From contig JANYJV010000083.1 in NCBI GenBank assembly GCA_025361725.1, positions 1 through 54,178 of the forward strand: DNA of 54,178 nt, in the 5' to 3' direction. The notes below the pieces were generated by a model. The model had not been told where the DNA came from. It worked only from the letters and a program-made list of their open reading frames with translations, and did no database searches. Of the stretch, positions 51,564-54,178 are shown piece after piece. Position 1 is the stretch's first letter. Every line of letters starts with the position of its first letter. The stretch comes from Acidimicrobiia bacterium (GTDB lineage: Bacteria > Actinomycetota > Acidimicrobiia > IMCC26256 > JAENVU01). The position numbers and the translations under genes are program-made.

Positions 51564-52331
51564 ATGCGAGTTCTTATCTGCATCAAACGCGTGCCCGCAC
51601 CGGGCGCCCGCATCAACCTGACCGCGGATGGCCAGGCGGTGGACACCACCAATCTCGGATTCACGATGAGTCCCCACGAAGAGTGTGCGCTCGAAGCCGG
51701 CCTGGCGCTGGTGGAAACCCACGGCGGATCGGCGACCGCGCTGACCGTCGGCCGGCCCGAGGCCGAAGAACAACTCCGGTACGCCGCGTCGCTCGGCGTG
51801 ACCAGCGTGGTGCTTGTCCCGACCGACGGCAACGACTGGGACCCACAACGAACCGCTCGTGCAATCACGGGCGCAGTCGAACACCTGGAGGCGGGAGCCG
51901 ACGGTTCCTTTGACCTCATCATCTTTGGGAACGAGTCTGCCGATTCGGGTGGCTTCCAAGTGGGTGTGCGGGTCGCACGCGCGTTGGACCGACCGGTGGT
52001 CACCGGCGCAAAAGGGCTCACCGTCGATGAAGACGTTGCCTCGATCCGGCGCGAGATCGACGGCGTCCAAGAGGTGTACGAGCTCCCACTCCCTGCCGTT
52101 GTCGGTGTGAAGGAGGGCATCAACCTGCCGCGCTACCCGACGATGAAGGGTCGGCTCACATCGCGCAAAGCCACCGTCGACGCGATCAACGCAACGGGTG
52201 AAGCAGGCGGCCAGGCCATGGTGACCTTGCTGTCGCCACCTGAAGTCGCTTCACATCTCGTGGTGCTCGGCGATGGTGTGACGGCCGCGCCGGCGGTGGT
52301 CGACGTGCTCGACGAGTTGGGGTTGCTGTGA
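51564..52331 (+). CDS. etfB: Electron transfer flavoprotein beta subunit
   Basis: A 255-residue FixA/EtfB: 'MRVLICIKRVPAPGARINLTADGQAV', 'MSPHEECALEAGLALVETHGGSATALTVGRPEAEEQLRYAASLGVTSVVLV', 'DLIIFGNESADSGGFQVGVRVARALDRPVVTGA'. It binds AMP and with EtfA carries electrons from acyl-CoA dehydrogenases and from dimethylglycine/sarcosine-type dehydrogenases (both in this window) to the quinone pool. Coupled to etfA by a GTGA overlap. Confidence 0.95.
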   Translation: MRVLICIKRVPAPGARINLTADGQAVDTTNLGFTMSPHEECALEAGLALVETHGGSATALTVGRPEAEEQLRYAASLGVTSVVLVPTDGNDWDPQRTARAITGAVEHLEAGADGSFDLIIFGNESADSGGFQVGVRVARALDRPVVTGAKGLTVDEDVASIRREIDGVQEVYELPLPAVVGVKEGINLPRYPTMKGRLTSRKATVDAINATGEAGGQAMVTLLSPPEVASHLVVLGDGVTAAPAVVDVLDELGLL

Positions 52332-53317
52332 CGGTGCTCGCGCTGATCGAACACGATCGGGGTCGCCTCGTGCCCGCGGCGCTCGAATCGCTCACCTTCG
52401 GTCGACAGCTCGCCGACCGGATCGGCACCGAGCTCGAGGCCGTCACCATCGGTAGTACGGCCGACGGACTCGCGGCTCACCTCGGTGAGTTCGGCGCTGC
52501 GACCGTCCATCAAGCCCACCACGAACTCCTCGCCGACTTCAGCGCCGACGGGTGGGCCGATTCGGTCGTGACGTTGATCGGCACCGGAAACCCTCACGCG
52601 GTCGTGGCCTCCGGAACCGATCGCGGGAACGAAGTTCTCGCCCACGTGGCCGCTCGCCTCGACGCGCCGTTCGTGGCCAACGTGCTCCCGACGGGCCTCG
52701 AAACCGGCGCCGATCGCAACTCGCCGTGGCACCTCACGCGCGTGCGTTGGGGCGGGTCCCTTCACGAGCGCGCCGTGCTGCACGCTGACGTCAAGCTGAT
52801 GACCGCTGCGCTTCACCGCGTGGACGCCGAGCGCGCGGATACTCCGGGGCCGGCAACGCCAGCACCCTTTCTCCCAGTGCTCGAAGAACGCGCCGCTATC
52901 ACCATCGTTCGTGATCGCGTCGAGCGCACCGCGGGCGTCACTCTTGCCACGGCATCGGTGGTCGTGGGCGGCGGTCGGGGCGTCGGCAGCCCGGAGGGTT
53001 TCGCACCACTCGAAGATTTGGCCCAGCTCCTCGGCGGCGTCGTCGGGTGTTCGCGAGCGGTCACGAACAATGGCTGGCGCAACCACACGGACCAGGTCGG
53101 ACAGACCGGCACCCGCATCAGCGCCGACGTGTACTTCGCGTGCGGCATCTCGGGGGCGATCCAACACTGGGTGGGCGCATCCGGGGCGAAGTGCATCATC
53201 GCGATCAACACCGACCCCGGCGCGAACATTGTGACCAAGGCGGACTACGCCGTCATCGGCGATCTGCACGAAGTCGTGCCGGCCATCGCCGACGAGATCC
53301 GACGCCGACGAGACTGA
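52328..53317 (+). CDS. etfA: Electron transfer flavoprotein alpha subunit
   Basis: A 329-residue FixB/EtfA: N-terminal 'VLALIEHDRGRLVPAALESLTFGRQLADRIG', then the FAD domain 'ASVVVGGGRGVGSPEGFAPLEDLAQLLGGVVGCSRAVTNNGW', 'HTDQVGQTGTRISADVYFACGISGAIQHWVGA' and 'AINTDPGANIVTKADYAVIGDLHEVVPA'. All FAD-contacting segments are present. GTG start overlaps the etfB stop. Convergent with a glycosyltransferase with a 3-bp gap. Confidence 0.95.
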   Translation: MTVLALIEHDRGRLVPAALESLTFGRQLADRIGTELEAVTIGSTADGLAAHLGEFGAATVHQAHHELLADFSADGWADSVVTLIGTGNPHAVVASGTDRGNEVLAHVAARLDAPFVANVLPTGLETGADRNSPWHLTRVRWGGSLHERAVLHADVKLMTAALHRVDAERADTPGPATPAPFLPVLEERAAITIVRDRVERTAGVTLATASVVVGGGRGVGSPEGFAPLEDLAQLLGGVVGCSRAVTNNGWRNHTDQVGQTGTRISADVYFACGISGAIQHWVGASGAKCIIAINTDPGANIVTKADYAVIGDLHEVVPAIADEIRRRRD

Positions 53318-53320
53318 CCG

Positions 53321-54178
53321 TCAGCGGGCGGCCTGCACCACCACGCGTGCGAGCACGGCGGCACGCACGTTCAGGCGATTGGGTTTCCCGGTTCCAAGCT
53401 TGGTCGCCGCCCAGACGACTGAAGCTCGAACCGCCGGACCGATGCCGGGGAGCAATGAAGCCTCTACGAGGAGACGCGCAGGCTTTGGGAGTTCGGGCCG
53501 GCCGTCGATGACCGGTGCGAGATCGGGATACATCTCGTGCAGCCGGCGCGACGCCAGCGCCTGCGCGCGAGACGACTCGAGGAACTTCGAGACCGGCCGT
53601 TCGTAGTAGTGCGTTGCTGCGAGGGAGCGATCGAACACTCCGACGAGTCCGTCGACGTGGCAACGAAATCCGAACTCTTCGTCTTCGAGCAGCGAGTTCA
53701 GAAAGGAGCTGTCCGCCTGCGGCACCCGGACGCAATCCTCGGACCGCATCGAATAATTCCCGGCCCAGAGCTGGAGCAACACCCGGCTCGGATCAGCGTC
53801 CAGCTCGCTGCATTCCGATTCGTAGTCGCCGGCGTAGATCGAGGCCGCAACACTCCTGGCCACGATTTCAGGAGCGACCGGGAAATACCCGATCGCGACC
53901 CGGTTCCGGCCGGCGGAGTGCACTCGCCGATGACCGTCGAGCAGTCCCGGTTCCGGAACGACGTCGTCGTCCAGCAACAACACGATGTCGCCGTGTGCGG
54001 CCTCGACTCCGGCCTGGCGAGCGAGTGCCACTCCTCGGCCCGGGCCGGCCACGAGACGAACGCGCGCCTCGCCGGTCGAAAGCCACGGTGTCAGCACGCG
54101 GTGAACGTCATCGGGATTGGCATCAGCCACGACGATCACTTCAATGGCGTCCTGTTCGAGTGCTCGACCGACGATGTC
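53321..54178 (-). CDS. Glycosyltransferase family 2 (5' end outside window)
   Basis: The frame is open to the window edge; the visible start continues upstream codons reading 'GRALEQDAIEVIVVADAN', so the N-terminal strand is cut. GT-A features: 'EVIVVADANPDDV', 'RVRLVAGPGRGVALARQAGVEAAHGDIVLLLDDDVVPEPGLLDGH' with the metal-binding DDD, and 'NYSMRSEDCVRV' with 'LLEDEEFGFRCHVDGL' (acceptor-side ED). A helical C-terminus follows. Transfers a sugar to a lipid or polymer, exact acceptor unknown. Confidence 0.88.
   Translation of the reverse strand, partial: DIVGRALEQDAIEVIVVADANPDDVHRVLTPWLSTGEARVRLVAGPGRGVALARQAGVEAAHGDIVLLLDDDVVPEPGLLDGHRRVHSAGRNRVAIGYFPVAPEIVARSVAASIYAGDYESECSELDADPSRVLLQLWAGNYSMRSEDCVRVPQADSSFLNSLLEDEEFGFRCHVDGLVGVFDRSLAATHYYERPVSKFLESSRAQALASRRLHEMYPDLAPVIDGRPELPKPARLLVEASLLPGIGPAVRASVVWAATKLGTGKPNRLNVRAAVLARVVVQAAR

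Noticed and set aside
1..54178. CRISPR arrays, insertion sequences, prophage or toxin-antitoxin modules
   Set aside because: No regularly spaced repeats, transposase, integrase, phage structural genes or clear toxin-antitoxin pairs were seen on either strand.

Overview
The window is GC-rich and looks like a chromosomal piece of an actinobacterium. An Acidimicrobiia-like lineage is my best guess. This rests on gene content: an F420-type LLM oxidoreductase and an F420/deazaflavin reductase remnant, many acyl-CoA dehydrogenases and CaiB/BaiF CoA-transferases, a SigA-like sigma factor, and lipoproteins with actinobacterial-style signals. I see no rRNA, tRNA, CRISPR array, insertion sequence or prophage.

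Layout. 1-5712: exported proteins (beta-helix protein cut by the window edge, lipoprotein glycoside hydrolase, penicillin-acylase-like lipoprotein), the last two separated by a strong convergent hairpin. 5877-7581: a tightly overlapping trio of Ser/Thr kinase, one-TM small protein and lipoprotein. 7663-8386: a conserved regulator-like protein behind an inverted-repeat operator. 8467-12718: a decayed acyl-CoA dehydrogenase, a beta-helix protein, a CxxC protein, and a DUF2332/UBP-zinc-finger pair. 12797-20700: a dimethylglycine/sarcosine-dehydrogenase-like enzyme, small proteins (46 and 47 aa), SRPBCC, LLM oxidoreductase, a PlsC-like protein, a membrane protein and gene remnants. 20701-23750: UspA, a frameshifted FAD oxidoreductase and TesB thioesterase. 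23925-25658: an SGNH-hydrolase-like gene lying between two copies of a hairpin repeat. 25792-28707: LuxR-type regulator, SigA-like sigma factor and a heavily degraded glycosyltransferase. 28888-34021: two alpha/beta hydrolases, a beta-helix protein, a TauD dioxygenase and an amidohydrolase. 34173-37241: a large GGDEF-PAS-GGDEF-EAL protein. 37285-41698: a beta-helix protein, a frameshifted methyltransferase, a reductase fragment and a GAF-SpoIIE phosphatase.

41734-53317 is the most coherent metabolic block. A leftward operon encodes acyl-CoA dehydrogenase, CoA-transferase, FAS1-like dehydratase, MaoC hydratase and a second acyl-CoA dehydrogenase. A second CoA-transferase diverges from an HMG-CoA-synthase-like/OB-fold fusion plus SCP-x-type thiolase, and EtfBA lies just beyond. 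Together these supply CoA activation, desaturation, hydration, C-C cleavage and electron transfer for some acyl-CoA substrate. The set resembles, by gene type, the mycobacterial igr (steroid side-chain) module. Palindromic operator candidates sit in front of both operons. The window ends in a partial family 2 glycosyltransferase.

An unusual number of genes are broken. Two have internal deletions plus frameshifts (true decay). Two have single frameshifts in or beside G/C runs (possible sequence errors). Others are short orphan fragments.
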